From Desulfuromonas acetoxidans DSM 684 (GTDB taxonomy: Bacteria; Desulfobacterota; Desulfuromonadia; Desulfuromonadales; Desulfuromonadaceae), in NCBI RefSeq assembly GCF_000167355.1, contig NZ_AAEW02000001.1, forward strand, positions 248,001-312,000: DNA of 64,000 bases. Reading direction: 5' to 3'. Made by a program: the position numbers and the translations under genes. Positions 9,070 to 18,120 of the stretch are shown here, in pieces. Position 1 is the stretch's first letter, and each line of letters opens with the position of its first letter. Below the pieces are notes generated by a model, which was given only the letters and a program-made list of their open reading frames with translations, was not told the origin of the DNA and did no database searches.

Positions 9070-10146
9070 TTATTTCTCACGCTGTTTCAGCAGCGTTTCG
9101 ACAATTTTTTTGTGGCTGCCATGCAGCGGCCAGTCTGTCAGCTCGGCTTCTGTCAGCCAGCGACAGGAAGAAAAAGACTCCGCCAGCGGAACATCCGCTT
9201 GCAGATAAAACGTGGTCACATCGACACGAAAGTGGCTGTAGACATGACGAACAACCCCCAGCGTCTGCAACGGTTGATCTTCGTTTCCAATCAAGATTCG
9301 GGCCTGATTCACCAGTTGCTGCGCAGATTGCGGCTGTTTAAAACTCTGTGACGGAAACTCCCACAAACCGGCCAGCATACCGGTCAGAGGCCGTTGTCTG
9401 ACGGCAAAACGACCGTTGTGCTCCACCAGGACAGCCACTTCCTGACGCAACGGCACTGTTTTACGTTGCCGTTTACGCGGCAACTGGTCTTGAATCCCCT
9501 GTTGATAGCCCTGACACAAAGAGATCATGGGACACGCCACACAATTCGGCTGGCGCGGTGTGCACAATGTGGCGCCAAAATCCATGATCGCCTGCGCATA
9601 ATCGTGACAGTGCTGTTGTGGTGTCAACTGAGCGGCCCACTGCCACAACTGCTTTTCCGCAGCGCTACTACGTGGATCATCTTGCCAGGCAAACAAGCGA
9701 CACAACCCCCGCCGGACATTGCCGTCAAGGATCACACCGTACCGATCAAAGGCGATAGCACGAATCGCCCCCGCAGTTGAACGTCCCACACCCGGCAGAG
9801 TCATCAGCGCATCAACGCTGTGCGGAAACTGACCCTGAAACGCTTCACACACCTTTTGTGCTGCCGCATGAAGATTGCGCGCCCGTGAATAATAACCGAG
9901 ACCGGCCCACAGTTCGATCACCGCATCAAGCGGTGCGCTGGCCAGACTTTCGACATCGGGAAATTGGTCAACGAAACGTTCAAAATAGGGGATGACCGCC
10001 TGCACCCCGGTCTGCTGAAGCATCACTTCAGACAGCCAGATCCGATACGGATCACGGCTCAGGCGCCATGGCAACTCTCGGCCGCAACGGTCGTACCACG
10101 CCAGCAATCGCTGCTGAAACACTGCCGCATTGACGGGATCAGTCAT
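9070..10146 (-). CDS. mutY: Adenine DNA glycosylase MutY
   Basis: A 358-aa base-excision enzyme that removes adenine mispaired with 8-oxoguanine. Seen: the catalytic Glu in SEVMLQQTGV (about 39-48), the helix-hairpin-helix LPGVGRSTAGA with the catalytic Asp following in VILDGNVRR, the [4Fe-4S] ligands C-x6-C-x2-C-x5-C in CTPRQPNCVACPMISLC, and a C-terminal NUDIX-like 8-oxoG recognition domain (about 230-358). Its ATG overlaps the hisC stop codon by 1 nt, indicating translational coupling. The family and function are secure; the placement in a menaquinone operon is unusual. Confidence 0.97.
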   Translation of the reverse strand: MTDPVNAAVFQQRLLAWYDRCGRELPWRLSRDPYRIWLSEVMLQQTGVQAVIPYFERFVDQFPDVESLASAPLDAVIELWAGLGYYSRARNLHAAAQKVCEAFQGQFPHSVDALMTLPGVGRSTAGAIRAIAFDRYGVILDGNVRRGLCRLFAWQDDPRSSAAEKQLWQWAAQLTPQQHCHDYAQAIMDFGATLCTPRQPNCVACPMISLCQGYQQGIQDQLPRKRQRKTVPLRQEVAVLVEHNGRFAVRQRPLTGMLAGLWEFPSQSFKQPQSAQQLVNQARILIGNEDQPLQTLGVVRHVYSHFRVDVTTFYLQADVPLAESFSSCRWLTEAELTDWPLHGSHKKIVETLLKQREK

Positions 10147-11195
10147 CAGCCCTGCTGCAAAACCTTGAGTGTGGCTTCCATTTCTTCACGAGTGCCGATG
10201 GAGATGCGCAGACCATGCTTGAGCAATGGATCACTGAAATGACGCACCAGAATCTTGTGGCTCTTGAGCAGTTCATAGACTCGCTCGCCATCACCATCGC
10301 CCGGGCTGGCAAAGACAAAATTACCCTGTGAGGGGATGATGCTAAAACCAATCTTTTCCAATTCTGCCGCAAACCAGTCACGGGTTTCACAAATCTGGGC
10401 CACCCTTTTTTTCAGATAGTCCTGATCCAGCAATGCGGCTTCGGCAGCCACCAGAGCCAGACGGTCCAGGTGGTAGTGATCGCGGATCTTATCCAACGCT
10501 GCCACCACCTCGGGTCGCGCCACGGCCAAACCAAGACGCATACCGGCCAGGGCATAGCTCTTGGACAGGGTACGTGTCACCACCACGTTATCGTACTTTT
10601 TCACCAGCGGCATGGCCGTCTGATCGGAAAAATCGGTGTAGGCTTCATCCACCACCAGCATACCGTCACACCGTTGCGCCAGATCTTCGATCTCTTCCAG
10701 GCTGAAGGTGAAACCCAGCGGTGCGTTAGGGCAGGTGAGAAAAAAGATTTTGCCGCTATATCGCGCCGGGAAGTCCACCAGTTTGTGATGGGCATCAAGA
10801 GCAAACGTTTTTACTTTGGCGCCCTGGATATCGATCAGGGTGCCGTAATACGAATAGGACGGATGGACAAACGCCACCTCGTCACCCTCGTCGGCAAAGG
10901 CGCGTATCAGGTTGTTGAGCAGTTCGTCGGAACCATTGGCCATGATCAGCCAGTCGGCGTCGAAACCGTACAGATCCGCAGCAATCTGCCGCGCTCGACG
11001 ACTGCCGGCATCGGGATATTGACGCAGACTGGCACCATCTTCGCCCAACTCGGCGCGAATCGCTTCAGCCACCTTCGGCGAAGGTGGGTAGGGATTTTCG
11101 TTGGTGTTCAACTTGATCCACTGGTCGGCATCCGCCGGTTGAAACCCCGGCACATAACCGGCCATATCGGCAATCGCTTTTCGTAACACAATCAT
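10146..11195 (-). CDS. hisC: Histidinol-phosphate aminotransferase
   Basis: A 349-aa PLP-dependent fold-type I aminotransferase. It converts imidazole-acetol phosphate to L-histidinol phosphate in histidine synthesis, and many relatives also accept aromatic amino acids. Seen: [13 protein letters not shown] (about 28-40) of the HisC N-terminus, VDEAYTDF (PLP-pyridine Asp), and the Schiff-base lysine in [15 protein letters not shown]. The stop of mqnC overlaps the hisC start (ATGA) and hisC overlaps mutY, so it is fully inside the operon. With no other his genes present, a role in aromatic amino-acid transamination is possible but unproven. Confidence 0.92.
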   Translation of the reverse strand: MIVLRKAIADMAGYVPGFQPADADQWIKLNTNENPYPPSPKVAEAIRAELGEDGASLRQYPDAGSRRARQIAADLYGFDADWLIMANGSDELLNNLIRAFADEGDEVAFVHPSYSYYGTLIDIQGAKVKTFALDAHHKLVDFPARYSGKIFFLTCPNAPLGFTFSLEEIEDLAQRCDGMLVVDEAYTDFSDQTAMPLVKKYDNVVVTRTLSKSYALAGMRLGLAVARPEVVAALDKIRDHYHLDRLALVAAEAALLDQDYLKKRVAQICETRDWFAAELEKIGFSIIPSQGNFVFASPGDGDGERVYELLKSHKILVRHFSDPLLKHGLRISIGTREEMEATLKVLQQG

Positions 11196-12289
11196 GCCTC
11201 ATCCTTTTTCAAAGGGCCTTCGTACACTTCCAGCACATCGTAGCCGGTGGTCCGGCGCACCGGAGTGAACCCGGCCTGACGGGCCAGTTCAACCAGCTCC
11301 TGTTGCGTCATGCGAAACGACACACCCGCAGCAGCAACGACATTCTCTTCGAGCATGGTGCCCCCGAGATCGTTGGCACCAAAGCGCAGTGCGACCTGAG
11401 CCATGTGTGCGCCTTGAGTCACCCAGCTGGCCTGAATATTATCGATGTTATCGAGCACCAAACGCGACAGTGCCAAGATCTTCAGATAGTCCTGACCGGT
11501 GGCGGTTTCACCGCCCAACTCGGTGTTGGTGGGTTGAAACGACCAACTGATAAATGCGCTGAAGCCACCATGTTTTTCCTGAATCTCGCGCACCCGAAAC
11601 AGATGCTCAACCCGCTGCTCTTCCGTATCGCAGGAACCGAACATCATGGTTGCCGTGGTCTTCATCCCCAGCTCATGGGCGACTTCCATCACCTCGGCCC
11701 ACTGCCGCCAGCCAATCTTGTTGGGCGAAATCGCTTTGCGTACCTCATCGACCAAGACCTCGGCGCCGCCGCCGGGGATCGATTTCAATCCAGCCTGCTG
11801 CAAACGCTGCAGACACTCGCGCAAGGTCAAGCCCGACAAATGGGCGATCTGGGTGATCTCCGCCGGAGACAGCGAATGGATCTGCACCATGGGAAAACGT
11901 TCGGTGAGCTGACGGAACAACTCCTCAAACCAGTCGATGGTCAGGCTGGGATGGACACCGCCCTGCATGAGCAACTGAGTGCCGCCATGATCAACCAACT
12001 CTTGAACCTTAGCGAAAATCTCATCGTAACTAAGCAGATACGCCTGATCATCGTCTTCATCGCAATAAAACGCGCAAAAGCGGCATTTACAACAACACAC
12101 ATTGCTGTAATTGACATTACGATCGACCACGAAACTGACCTGGCCGTCGGGATGGCGTCGTTTGCGCACCTCGTCGGCCAACCGGCCGAGGGTAAGTAGA
12201 TCGACCTCACGCAGCAGAAACAGCGCCTCGTCACGCGTCAGGGCCTGGCCCTGGTCGATTCTTTGTTCAATCGTCGGCAACATCGTCAT
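11192..12289 (-). CDS. mqnC: Cyclic dehypoxanthinyl futalosine synthase (radical SAM)
   Basis: A 365-aa radical SAM enzyme that cyclises dehypoxanthine futalosine in the futalosine route to menaquinone. Seen: the SAM-cluster motif CKCRFCAF (C-x3-C-x2-C) at about residue 65, [19 protein letters not shown], and the late TELGG/SWVTQG segments typical of MqnC rather than MqnE. I place the start at the ATG at 12289 (MTMLPTIEQ): AGGTG lies 9 nt upstream, and longer versions would only extend into mqnE sequence. Even so it overlaps the end of mqnE by 23 nt. The stop overlaps hisC. Confidence 0.93.
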   Translation of the reverse strand: MTMLPTIEQRIDQGQALTRDEALFLLREVDLLTLGRLADEVRKRRHPDGQVSFVVDRNVNYSNVCCCKCRFCAFYCDEDDDQAYLLSYDEIFAKVQELVDHGGTQLLMQGGVHPSLTIDWFEELFRQLTERFPMVQIHSLSPAEITQIAHLSGLTLRECLQRLQQAGLKSIPGGGAEVLVDEVRKAISPNKIGWRQWAEVMEVAHELGMKTTATMMFGSCDTEEQRVEHLFRVREIQEKHGGFSAFISWSFQPTNTELGGETATGQDYLKILALSRLVLDNIDNIQASWVTQGAHMAQVALRFGANDLGGTMLEENVVAAAGVSFRMTQQELVELARQAGFTPVRRTTGYDVLEVYEGPLKKDEA

Positions 12290-13373
12290 ACACCCGCACC
12301 TGCTGATAGAGGGTATCGCGCTCCACGGGCAATTTGCCGGCGCCACGGATCTGACGCAGCAGTTCGGCTTTGCTCAGTTCCTGGGGAGAATCTGCGCCAG
12401 CATCGTGTCCGATCTTCTCCTCAATCACGGTACCGTCGAGATCGTTAACGCCAAAAGCCAACGCCACCTGGGCGATCTTCAGACCGAGCATGACCCAGTA
12501 GGCTTTGATATGTTGAAAGTTATCCAGATAGATGCGGCTAATGGCCAGGGTTTTCAGGCAATCAATCCCGTCCGGCCCCTTGGCATTGGGAATACGCGTG
12601 TTGTCCGGCTGGAATGCCAGCGGAATAAACGACTGGAAACCACCGGTTCGATCCTGAAGTTCACGCAATTTTGCCATGTGGTCGACGCGATCAGCATACC
12701 CTTCGACATGGCCAAACAGCATGGTGGCGTTGCTTTTCAAGCCACCTTCATGAATCTTTTGCGTCACTTCCAGCCAACGCTCCCCGGAGATTTTTTCCGG
12801 ACAGATTTGTTGACGCACCTCGGCACCGAGAATTTCGGCACCACCGCCCGGAGTAGAATCAAGCCCGAGACGTTTCATCTCGGAAATAACGGTTTCCACC
12901 GGCAACTTGGAGATCTTGGAAAAATAATCGACCTCGACAGCCGTAAACGCCTTGATCTTCAGATTGGGGTTATTGGCCTTGATCGTGGTGATCATGCGCA
13001 GATAAAATTCAAATGGCAGTTCTGGATGCAGCCCGCCCACCATATGTAATTCGGTAGCACCGGCAGCACTGGCTTCAGCAGCTTTTTCAAGAATTTCACT
13101 GAGATGATAGGCATAGCCGCCCGGCTGGCCCGGCTCATGACAAAACGCACAAAAGCGGCACTGATTTACACAAAAGTTGGTGTAGTTCAGATGGCGATTG
13201 ACATTGAAAAACACCCGGTTGCCGTTCTTCTTTTCGTTAATTTCAGCGGCAAGCTGGCCAATACCGAACAGATCGTCACTGTTGAACAGATCTAGGGCAT
13301 CCTGATCACTGATCCGTTCGCCGCGCGCCACTTTGTCGCACACTCGAACGACACATTCACTTGATTCCATCAT
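12267..13373 (-). CDS. mqnE: Aminodeoxyfutalosine synthase (radical SAM)
   Basis: A 368-aa radical SAM enzyme that joins SAM-derived adenosyl to 3-[(1-carboxyvinyl)oxy]benzoate in the futalosine menaquinone pathway. Seen: CVNQCRFCAF (C-x3-C-x2-C) at about 69-78, HMVGGLHPELPFEFY, STPGGGAEILGAEVRQ and RIPNAKGPDGIDCLKT, as in MqnE. It overlaps ubiX upstream (ATGA) and mqnC downstream, so all are co-translated. MqnA, MqnB/MTAN and MqnD are not in the window and must lie elsewhere. Confidence 0.94.
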   Translation of the reverse strand: MMESSECVVRVCDKVARGERISDQDALDLFNSDDLFGIGQLAAEINEKKNGNRVFFNVNRHLNYTNFCVNQCRFCAFCHEPGQPGGYAYHLSEILEKAAEASAAGATELHMVGGLHPELPFEFYLRMITTIKANNPNLKIKAFTAVEVDYFSKISKLPVETVISEMKRLGLDSTPGGGAEILGAEVRQQICPEKISGERWLEVTQKIHEGGLKSNATMLFGHVEGYADRVDHMAKLRELQDRTGGFQSFIPLAFQPDNTRIPNAKGPDGIDCLKTLAISRIYLDNFQHIKAYWVMLGLKIAQVALAFGVNDLDGTVIEEKIGHDAGADSPQELSKAELLRQIRGAGKLPVERDTLYQQVRVYDDVADD

Positions 13374-13975
13374 GAGTCTTCTCCCCAGCGGGTAAACAGG
13401 GCATGGGAGATTCCAAGACTGTCGAGCACTTTGCCGACAACGAAATCCACCAGATCGTCCATGCTCTGCGGCTGGCTGTAAAAGGCCGGCATGGCAGGCA
13501 GAATCACTGCCCCGGCTTGAGATAAGGTTAACAGGTTCTGCAGGTGCAGGGTATTTAACGGAGTTTCGCGCGGCACCATAATCAAAGGACGACGCTCTTT
13601 GAGCACCACATCAGCCACCCGTTCAATCAGGTTGCTGCTCAGCGCACAGGCAATACGCCCGACACTGCCCATGGATGCCGGAATCACCACCATGGCATCC
13701 GCTGCAGCCGACCCACTGGCCACCGGTGCGGTAAAATCCTGCTCCGCGTAACAATGCAGTAACGCGGGATCGGCATGGAAATAGCGGCGGGCCTGCTGTT
13801 CCAGTTCAGCCCCATCGTCAGACCAGTCCAACTGTTGTTCCAAGGCCAGCACCTGTCTGCCAGCACCGGACACCAGCAGCGACACCCGGCAGCGCTGTTT
13901 AAGCAGCTCATCCACCAGACGCAGTCCATACACAGCCCCCGAGGCCCCGGTAATGGCGACAGCAACGTGTTTCAT
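13370..13975 (-). CDS. ubiX: UbiX-family flavin prenyltransferase
   Basis: A 201-aa flavoprotein that prenylates FMN to make the prFMN cofactor of UbiD-type decarboxylases. Seen: AITGASGAVYGLRLVDELL at the N-terminus, the SMGSVGRIA segment, and the substrate-site run RETPLNTLHLQNLL followed by GAVILPAMPAFYSQP. Its position between the prenyltransferase and mqnE suggests its prFMN serves decarboxylation of the prenylated naphthoate in menaquinone synthesis, with the UbiD protein at 25052-26389 as likely partner. It overlaps both neighbours by ATGA. Confidence 0.95.
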   Translation of the reverse strand: MKHVAVAITGASGAVYGLRLVDELLKQRCRVSLLVSGAGRQVLALEQQLDWSDDGAELEQQARRYFHADPALLHCYAEQDFTAPVASGSAAADAMVVIPASMGSVGRIACALSSNLIERVADVVLKERRPLIMVPRETPLNTLHLQNLLTLSQAGAVILPAMPAFYSQPQSMDDLVDFVVGKVLDSLGISHALFTRWGEDS

Positions 13976-14847
13976 AAAATCACCACATCAAGCAGTACGA
14001 AGACAAACAGCGTGACACTAATGTAGCCGTTCATGGTAAAAAAGGCCGCGTCCATCTTACTCAGATCCCCCGGTTTGACTAGAGTGTGCTCATAGAGCAA
14101 CATAGCCGCCACCACGGCGACACCGAGCAGGTAGATCCATCCCAGACCACTGCCGGGAAACGCTAGCAACAGAAGCACAATCATGCCGATGTGAAATCCA
14201 CGCACCAGTTTGAACGAGCCCTCTTCGCCAAGTTTTACCGGAATGGAATGTAAGCCCTGCTCGCGATCAAACTCCACATCCTGCAGAGCGTAGAACACAT
14301 CGAATCCGGCCACCCACAGCAGAACAGCCAGTCCTATCATAACAATCGACCAACTGATATCACCGCGCAGGGCAATCCAGGCTCCAACCGGCGCCGCCCC
14401 CAGGCACAAACCAAGAATGACATGCGCATAGGCGGTAAACCGTTTGGCAAAAGAATAGAGCACCAGAAAAAACAGGGCGACAAATGACAGGTAAAAGCAC
14501 AGCGGGTTGAGCATCCAAGCCGACAGGACCAGCAGGCCATAGGCGGCAAGGACCAACAGCCAGGCTTCCCAGCGCGATACCTTACCCGCCGGGATGTGAC
14601 GATCGGCTGTGCGCGGATTGAGTCCATCAATGTGAGCATCGAGCAAACGGTTGAGGCCCATGGCTCCGGAACGCGCTCCGATCATAGCCATACAGATCCA
14701 GAACACCTGACCGATCCCCGGCAACGCGCCATTGGCCTGTGCAGCCATCACCACACCGATCAGGGCAAATGGGAAGGCAAAAATCGTGTGGGAAAATTTG
14801 ATCATCTCCAGTAAGGAGCGGACTTTTTGCGAGACGACCGACGCCAT
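13972..14847 (-). CDS. mqnP: UbiA-family prenyltransferase, probably MqnP
   Basis: A 291-aa integral membrane prenyltransferase with about eight to nine helices. Seen: the first Asp-rich motif NRLLDAHIDGLNPRTADR (N/DxxxD) and the second DVEFDREQGLHSIP (DxxxD), which bind Mg-polyprenyl diphosphate, as in UbiA. Because it leads the mqnE/mqnC operon with ubiX, the aromatic acceptor is probably 1,4-dihydroxy-6-naphthoate (MqnP role) rather than 4-hydroxybenzoate; the family alone would not decide this. The start at 14847 has AAGGAG 7 nt upstream and begins MASVVSQKVRSLLEMIKFSHT. Confidence 0.88.
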   Translation of the reverse strand: MASVVSQKVRSLLEMIKFSHTIFAFPFALIGVVMAAQANGALPGIGQVFWICMAMIGARSGAMGLNRLLDAHIDGLNPRTADRHIPAGKVSRWEAWLLVLAAYGLLVLSAWMLNPLCFYLSFVALFFLVLYSFAKRFTAYAHVILGLCLGAAPVGAWIALRGDISWSIVMIGLAVLLWVAGFDVFYALQDVEFDREQGLHSIPVKLGEEGSFKLVRGFHIGMIVLLLLAFPGSGLGWIYLLGVAVVAAMLLYEHTLVKPGDLSKMDAAFFTMNGYISVTLFVFVLLDVVIL

Positions 14848-14960
14848 GATCGTTCTCCTTTCCGTTGTTACAGTGCAAAACCGTGACACTGTACACCCGA
14901 AAACAAGGGTGGATCAAGGGCTTTAGCTCGCGGGCAGGGGAAGGGTGTGGGTACGCCGTG

Positions 14961-15533
14961 TCAGAATGAGGAAAATACCGAGCGCTGTGCGCCCTGAGAT
15001 GGGGTATTAAGTGGAGAACTCAGACGCAACTCCAAGTCGGGAAATCGGGAGAGTAACAAGGGACGCAACTGGCCGTGATCACAATCGGCTTCGGTCACCA
15101 CCACCACTGGAATCTTCACCCCTGGAATCAGATCATCTACGGCAATTGCCGGAGTTTCGTGAGCCGGGCAATAATCAATCACGGCCAGCAACGAGAAGGT
15201 TTCCCGATCACAAATCACACAGGTAAATTCGCGATCATTCAATTGCGCTTGTTTTTCCGGCTCCCCCCAATCACTACTGCAACCAATGCGCAACAGATCC
15301 TTCAAGCTGACATGCCAGAACAGCCGACAGCTCGAATCAAGCATCTGCTCCAATTGAAGCAACAGGGTCTGGTCCGCCATTGGCACGAGAATTTTTTTCA
15401 CCTGCGGTATCGTTTCACCACTCACCTCGGCCCGTAAAACCCGCCGCAGATACATGGTCAACAGGGCCGCAAGAAGCAATAACACCGATGGGATAAGCAG
15501 AACGTCCAAGGAACCCTCGAAAAGCACTAGCAC
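14961..15533 (-). CDS. Membrane-anchored DUF2726-like protein
   Basis: A 190-aa protein with one N-terminal membrane helix (about residues 10-28) followed by a cytoplasmic domain. Residues about 45-150 (ILVPMADQTLLLQLEQML, FWHVSLKDLLRI, REFTCVICDRETFSLLAVIDYC) follow the layout of DUF2726, a restriction-endonuclease-like fold often called nuclease-related. The usual final D/H motif after the I-D-Y segment is weak here, so catalysis is doubtful. It stands alone, 114 nt downstream of the mqnP start on the same strand and divergent from the Mrp operon. Family placement is by pattern only. Confidence 0.6.
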   Translation of the reverse strand: MLVLFEGSLDVLLIPSVLLLLAALLTMYLRRVLRAEVSGETIPQVKKILVPMADQTLLLQLEQMLDSSCRLFWHVSLKDLLRIGCSSDWGEPEKQAQLNDREFTCVICDRETFSLLAVIDYCPAHETPAIAVDDLIPGVKIPVVVVTEADCDHGQLRPLLLSRFPDLELRLSSPLNTPSQGAQRSVFSSF

Positions 15534-15711
15534 ATAAATAATCTATCAATAGCAAAAACTAATGTTACGCTAGCATGATCATACTCGATAATCAATATTT
15601 ATAATCTTTGCTCATTTAATCAGGTTTGTGAAGGTTAGAAAAACGACCCTTCCCTTTAAAAAAAACAGTGTTATATTATTTAGATGGCACCATACAGGGG
15701 GGAGCACCATC

Positions 15712-16185
15712 ATGATTAAACATCTCATTTACTTGGCGTCGACTCTGGGGCTGTTCTGGCTGATGCTTTCCGGCCACTATACCGGCTTCATGTTCGGCTG
15801 CGCAGCAGCATCTCTGGCATTGACGCTGTTTGTCGCCTGGCGCATGGATGTGGTGGACGATGAAGCGGAACCGATCCACCTGACGGGCCAAATTTTTCTC
15901 TATTGGTTGTGGCTGGCTTGGGAAGTGGCAAAAGCCAACCTGGACGTATGTCGGCGCATCTGGTCGCCACGCCTTGATATTAGTCCAACCATGGTCTGTC
16001 TGACAGCCAACCAGAAAACACCGCTCGGGGTCATGCTGTACGCCAACTCCATCACAGTCACACCCGGCACAGTGTGTGTCAATGTGGAGGGGGATAAGCT
16101 CGAAGTTCATGCCTTGACCTGGAGCGCTGCCGAGGATTTGCTCGAAGGCGAAATGGACCGCCGCGTCTGCCAACTGGAGATTTAA
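15712..16185 (+). CDS. mrpE: Mrp/Mnh cation-proton antiporter subunit E
   Basis: A 157-aa membrane protein, first gene of an Mrp-type antiporter operon. Mrp complexes exchange Na+ (or K+) for H+ across the inner membrane as multi-subunit machines. Seen: two to three N-terminal helices and the family hallmark NSITVTPGTVCVNVEG (about 105-120), then a soluble C-terminal domain. I start at 15712 (MIKHLIYLAS) because GGGGGAG lies 7 nt upstream; a longer in-frame start at 15628 lacks a binding site. Followed by mrpF after 2 nt. Confidence 0.92.
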   Translation: MIKHLIYLASTLGLFWLMLSGHYTGFMFGCAAASLALTLFVAWRMDVVDDEAEPIHLTGQIFLYWLWLAWEVAKANLDVCRRIWSPRLDISPTMVCLTANQKTPLGVMLYANSITVTPGTVCVNVEGDKLEVHALTWSAAEDLLEGEMDRRVCQLEI

Positions 16186-16187
16186 GC

Positions 16188-16472
16188 ATGTATGCCGCCA
16201 CCTGCGTTGCTATCCTGATCGTCATGGGACTGGCCCTGATCCGTGCCATAGTCGGACCAACCGCGTTTGATCGCCTGCTGGCTGTCAACATGTTCGGCAC
16301 CAAGACGGTATTATTTATCGCTGCTTTCGGTTTTCTCACCGAGCGCCCCGATTTTCTCGACATTGCCCTGGTCTATGCCCTGGTCAACTTCCTCGGCACC
16401 ATTGCCGTATTGCGTTTCTTTGAACGCAAACAGCGCGACGCCGCCCAGACAAACGCACAGGAGCCCTCATGA
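16188..16472 (+). CDS. mrpF: Mrp/Mnh antiporter subunit F
   Basis: A 94-aa protein with three membrane helices. Seen: GPTAFDRLLAVNMFGTKTV and DIALVYALVNFLGT, the conserved core of MrpF/MnhF, including the membrane Asp before ALVYAL. It is a required small subunit of the antiporter. It overlaps mrpG by 4 nt (ATGA), as in other Mrp operons. Confidence 0.93.
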   Translation: MYAATCVAILIVMGLALIRAIVGPTAFDRLLAVNMFGTKTVLFIAAFGFLTERPDFLDIALVYALVNFLGTIAVLRFFERKQRDAAQTNAQEPS

Positions 16473-16786
16473 CGGTTTTTCTTGATAGTCTCTCCATAAT
16501 CTGTCTGGCTCTGGGTTGCTTTCTCGGCATCACCGGCGGCATCGGCATCTACCGTTTACCCGATTTTTTCACCCGTTTGCATGCCAGTAGTGTCACGGAT
16601 TCAGCATGTGCTTTTCTTATTCTGTTCGGGCTGGCATTGCAGGCCGGCTGGTCACTGATCACCGTCAAACTGGGTTTGGTGTTCTTTTTTCTGGTGTTGA
16701 GCAGTCCGACAGCCAGCCATGCTCTGGCAAAAACCGCACTGAACAACAACCAGCAGCCGCTGCTGGGTCGGAAGGATAAACGCTGA
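16469..16786 (+). CDS. mrpG: Mrp/Mnh antiporter subunit G
   Basis: A 105-aa protein with three membrane helices. Seen: the hallmark GGIGIYRLPDFFTRLHASS (about 24-42) followed by DSACAFLILFGL, diagnostic of MrpG/MnhG/PhaG. It is an accessory subunit of the antiporter complex. It overlaps mrpF by 4 nt and the next gene by 1 nt. Confidence 0.93.
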   Translation: MTVFLDSLSIICLALGCFLGITGGIGIYRLPDFFTRLHASSVTDSACAFLILFGLALQAGWSLITVKLGLVFFFLVLSSPTASHALAKTALNNNQQPLLGRKDKR

Positions 16787-17346
16787 TGGATATTTTTATC
16801 GATATTATCCTGCTGACGTTTCTCTCCATTGCCGCCTTGGCCATTGCCCGGATCCGCAAACTGTTTTGCGCCATTATGCTGTTCGGCATCTTCAGCCTGG
16901 TCAGCGCCTGTCTGTTTGTCACCATGGATGCAGTAGATGTAGCCTTTACTGAGGCAGCGGTCGGCACCGGCATCTCGACCATCCTGATGCTGGCCACCAT
17001 GGCGTTAACCAGTACTGAAGAGAAACGCCCCCCCTACCAACCCCTCATCGCGTTACTCGTCGTAGTGGTCACCGGCTCGGTACTGGTGTACGGCACGATG
17101 GACTTGCCCGACTACGGTGATCCCATGGCACCAATCCACCAACACGTGGCGCCACGTTACATTCAGCAGTCCCCTGCAGAAGTGGGACCGCCCAATATGG
17201 TCACCTCAGTGCTGGCCAGCTATCGTGGTTTTGACACCCTGGGTGAAACTGCGGTTATTTTTACCGCAGGCATCAGCATCTACGCCCTGCTCGGCATGCG
17301 CCGCCGTGAAGACACTGATTACCATCAGGAGGATGACAATGTCTGA
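16786..17346 (+). CDS. Stand-alone DUF4040-MbhE subunit (MrpA C-terminal equivalent)
   Basis: A 186-aa membrane protein. Residues about 5-80 match DUF4040 (MbhD-like: CAIMLFGIFSLVSAC, DAVDVAFTEAAVGTGIST) and about 115-175 match the MbhE-like part (NMVTSVLASYRGFDTLGETAVIFTAGISIYALL). In classical Mrp operons these two domains form the C-terminal end of the giant MrpA; in hydrogenase-linked Mbh complexes they are separate. Here they are one free subunit and no MrpA is present, its NuoL-like part being supplied by separate genes downstream. It overlaps mrpB by 8 nt. Confidence 0.88.
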   Translation: MDIFIDIILLTFLSIAALAIARIRKLFCAIMLFGIFSLVSACLFVTMDAVDVAFTEAAVGTGISTILMLATMALTSTEEKRPPYQPLIALLVVVVTGSVLVYGTMDLPDYGDPMAPIHQHVAPRYIQQSPAEVGPPNMVTSVLASYRGFDTLGETAVIFTAGISIYALLGMRRREDTDYHQEDDNV

Positions 17347-17764
17347 CCATCTGATTTTGCGCATCATTGCCAAGATGTTCATTCCATTCATTCTGCTGTT
17401 TGCACTTTATGTCCAATTCCATGGTGACTACGGTCCGGGCGGCGGCTTTCAGGCTGGGGTGATTTTCGCCAGTGCCCTGATCCTTTACACGTTGATTTTC
17501 GGCTTGAAAACGGCCATGCGTGTGGTCAGCCCTACCGCTTTACGTATCCTCGCGGCCAGCGGTGTCTTACTCTATGGCGGCACCGGCGTGGCGTGTATGG
17601 TGCGCGGCGGCAATTTCCTTAATTACTCGATGCTGTCCGACACACCTCTGGCCGGACAGCACCTGGGCATCTTCCTGATTGAGCTGGGAGTCGGAACCAC
17701 GGTGTTTGCCGTGATGGTGATGTTATTTTATGCCTTCAGCGGCAGAAAGGGGCCGGAAGTATGA
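17339..17764 (+). CDS. mrpB: Mrp/Mnh antiporter subunit B (MnhB domain)
   Basis: A 141-aa protein with four membrane helices and the MnhB hallmark GDYGPGGGFQAGVIFASA (about 28-45). I use the ATG at 17339 (MSDHLILRIIAKMF) because AGGAGG precedes it by 6 nt; a much longer in-frame ORF opening at 17117 would run inside the previous gene. It overlaps the upstream stop by 8 nt and mrpC by 4 nt. Confidence 0.93.
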   Translation: MSDHLILRIIAKMFIPFILLFALYVQFHGDYGPGGGFQAGVIFASALILYTLIFGLKTAMRVVSPTALRILAASGVLLYGGTGVACMVRGGNFLNYSMLSDTPLAGQHLGIFLIELGVGTTVFAVMVMLFYAFSGRKGPEV

Positions 17765-18120
17765 ACCTGATCGGCCATTACAACTACCTGGTGTCGATCT
17801 TTCTGATGATGGTCGGCTTTTTTGTCGTCATCTGTCGCGGCAACCTGATCAAAAAGCTCATCGGTCTCAACATCTTCTCCACCTCGGTGTTCATCCTCTA
17901 CATCACTATGGGCAAGGTGGCCGGCGGCAGCGCCCCCATCGTTATCGATGGCCCCGGTCCGCACATCTACTCCAATCCGCTGCCCCATGTGCTGATCCTG
18001 ACTGCCATCGTCGTCGGTGTGGCTACCACGGCTGTGGGCCTAGCGCTGACCGTGCGCATCAAGGAACGCTACGGTACCATTGAGGAGGATGAAATCCGCC
18101 TGAAGGATGAATCCCTATGA
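17761..18120 (+). CDS. mrpC: Mrp/Mnh antiporter subunit C (NuoK-like)
   Basis: A 119-aa protein with three membrane helices, homologous to NuoK of complex I. Seen: GNLIKKLIGLNIFSTSVFIL and the third-helix LTAIVVGVATTAVGLALTVR. MrpC forms part of the ion path next to the large antiporter subunits. It overlaps mrpB and mrpD by 4 nt each, so translation is coupled. Confidence 0.94.
   Translation: MNLIGHYNYLVSIFLMMVGFFVVICRGNLIKKLIGLNIFSTSVFILYITMGKVAGGSAPIVIDGPGPHIYSNPLPHVLILTAIVVGVATTAVGLALTVRIKERYGTIEEDEIRLKDESL

Noticed and set aside
11303-13049. Two long plus-strand open frames opposite mqnC and mqnE
   Set aside because: Both are antisense to radical SAM genes with intact motifs; no family features and poor starts.
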